From: Campylobacter sp. TTU_617
GTDB lineage: Bacteria; Campylobacterota; Campylobacteria; Campylobacterales; Campylobacteraceae
Assembly (NCBI RefSeq): GCF_016599045.1
Contig: NZ_JAENKV010000004.1
Coordinates: 1 to 64,000, forward strand
Reading direction: 5' to 3'
DNA: 64,000 nucleotides
The notes under the pieces were generated by a model. It had not been told where the DNA came from. It made no database searches and saw nothing but the letters and a program-made list of their open reading frames with translations. Numbering within the stretch: the first letter of the stretch is position 1; each line of letters begins with the position of its first letter. Positions 63,228-64,000 of the stretch are shown here, piece by piece. The translations under genes were made by a program, and so were the position numbers.

Positions 63228-63758
63228 ATGCAAAAGCTAATTATAGAATTAGCCACTTTAAAAGATTTAGACTCTATATTGAAAATAACCCAAAACGCTT
63301 TAATATCTATGAAAAAATTAGGCTTTCATCAATGGAATGAAAACTATCCAAATTTTGAAATCTTTACTCAAGATATCGATAAAAATCATCTTTATATTTG
63401 TCGCAAAAAAGAACAAATTCTAGGTTTTGTTTGTATCAATGAACTTTTTATGGAAGAATACGAAGATGTACATTTTAATCCTAAATTTAATAATAAAGCT
63501 CTATATTTACATCGTTTAGCAGTCAATCAAAATTTCAAAAGACAAGGAGTTGGTTTTAAGCTTTTAAATTTTTGCGAAGAATTTGCTATAAGAAATAATA
63601 AATTAAGCTTAAGAGCAGATACATTAAGTAAAAATTTACCTATGAATTCGCTTTTTAAAAAATTAAATTATCAATTTTGTGGCGAATTTAATATAAAAAA
63701 TTATAATGATAAATTCTTTGCTTATGAAAAAATTCTAAAAAACTTTAACTTTGATTAA
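63228..63758 (+). CDS. GNAT-family N-acetyltransferase
   Basis: 176 residues with the acetyl-CoA loop in VNQNFKRQGVGFKLLNFCEE (Q/RxxGxG/A type) preceded by the beta strand LYLHRLAV. The N terminus (ELATLKDLDSILKI) is the usual GNAT opening. Substrate unknown. It lies outside the island relics and is well formed. Possibly Cj0225-like by position memory only. Confidence 0.78.
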   Translation: MQKLIIELATLKDLDSILKITQNALISMKKLGFHQWNENYPNFEIFTQDIDKNHLYICRKKEQILGFVCINELFMEEYEDVHFNPKFNNKALYLHRLAVNQNFKRQGVGFKLLNFCEEFAIRNNKLSLRADTLSKNLPMNSLFKKLNYQFCGEFNIKNYNDKFFAYEKILKNFNFD

Positions 63759-63784
63759 TAAAAATTTTGTAAGAAAAATATTGT

Positions 63785-63790
63785 TATAAT
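63785..63790 (+). promoter_or_regulatory. Predicted -10 box for the last gene (TATAAT)
   Basis: TTGTTATAAT, 36 nt before the ATG at 63827; TTAAGGA precedes that ATG. Confidence 0.5.
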
Positions 63791-63826
63791 AAATCTTTAC
63801 GTAGCAGACAATTTTAAGGAATTTTA

Positions 63827-64000
63827 ATGTTAAAAGAATTACTCGAAATAAAAAAAGAAATGGAGCCTGTAATCCACGATGCTAATGTAAAACTAAATGT
63901 TTTAGCAAGAGAAGTTATAGTGCGTAAAAAAGAATATGAAATTTATGGTCCTATGATAGATCGTGTTTATCTTGATAATGCTATTTATGTTAAAGTTATG
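63827..64000 (+). CDS. Partial hypothetical protein cut by the right edge
   Basis: 58 residues are visible, starting MLKELLEIKKEMEPVIHDA and containing REVIVRKKEYEIYGPMIDRVYLD-like sequence. The first part looks helical and charged. I do not recognise it. Promoter and ribosome site suggest it is a real gene. Confidence 0.6.
   Translation, partial: MLKELLEIKKEMEPVIHDANVKLNVLAREVIVRKKEYEIYGPMIDRVYLDNAIYVKVM

Overview
The window is very AT-rich, densely coding bacterial DNA from a Campylobacter close to C. jejuni and C. coli. The evidence is an almost complete pgl N-glycosylation locus, the genes that make the O-methyl phosphoramidate (MeOPN) capsule modification, a sialylated lipooligosaccharide (LOS) locus with a GT42 sialyltransferase, DUF2972-type protein sequence, homopolymeric G tracts, and TATAAT -10 boxes without a clear -35. 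The gene order departs from C. jejuni NCTC 11168 at several joins: MeOPN genes next to metK, carB next to the LOS locus, and the biotin genes next to tRNAs. PglB is about 60 residues longer than the C. jejuni protein. It is therefore probably a sister species or a divergent lineage, and I do not name one.

Layout. 1-6.0 kb (minus): the end of a capsule operon, with a broken DUF2972-type gene, three MeOPN enzymes (cytidylyltransferase, gamma-glutamyl hydrolase, glutamine kinase) and two methyltransferases, one carrying an in-frame G9 tract. 6.1-7.3 kb (minus): metK. 7.5-18.5 kb (plus): a housekeeping run, pyrB, pepF, a hypothetical gene, a UvrD-type helicase, truB, csrA, ispE, smpB, a thioredoxin-like lipoprotein, clpS, clpA and aat. 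18.5-25.7 kb: marC, a secreted DUF3298-like protein and a DUF455 protein, then pssA, psd, ftsH, prmA and cheY. 25.8-40.0 kb (minus): gne, pglK, H, I, J, B, A, C, D, E, F, G, nearly all overlapping; the accessory gene wlaJ is missing. 40.0-48.7 kb: a PolB-like exonuclease gene, the LOS inner-core genes waaC, htrB and waaF (plus), and a convergent sialylation operon cst, neuB, neuC, neuA and a GT2 transferase (minus). 48.8-55.1 kb: carB, a YrdC-like gene, a two-gene SMR efflux pair, bioD, and convergent bioA. 55.4-57.1 kb: tRNA-Met, tRNA-Ser, a GT90-like transferase, tRNA-Ala and tRNA-Val. 57.1-63.2 kb: an island at the tRNA-Val 3' end, with a decayed tyrosine integrase, a type III restriction-modification pair (mod, res) and about 1 kb of relics. 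The window ends with a GNAT acetyltransferase and a truncated gene.

How the parts work together. Four surface-glycan systems lie within 57 kb: capsule MeOPN, the protein N-glycan, sialylated LOS, and an orphan GT90 enzyme. The most notable regulatory observation is that the predicted promoters of the MeOPN operon and the sialylation operon have the same layout: a 9-nt G tract (G9 at the LOS locus, GGGGCGGGG at the MeOPN locus) directly abuts a TATAAT -10 box. At the LOS locus no start codon lies upstream of the tract, so switching there would be transcriptional rather than by translational frameshift. A second, conventional G9 tract lies inside the MeOPN methyltransferase gene.
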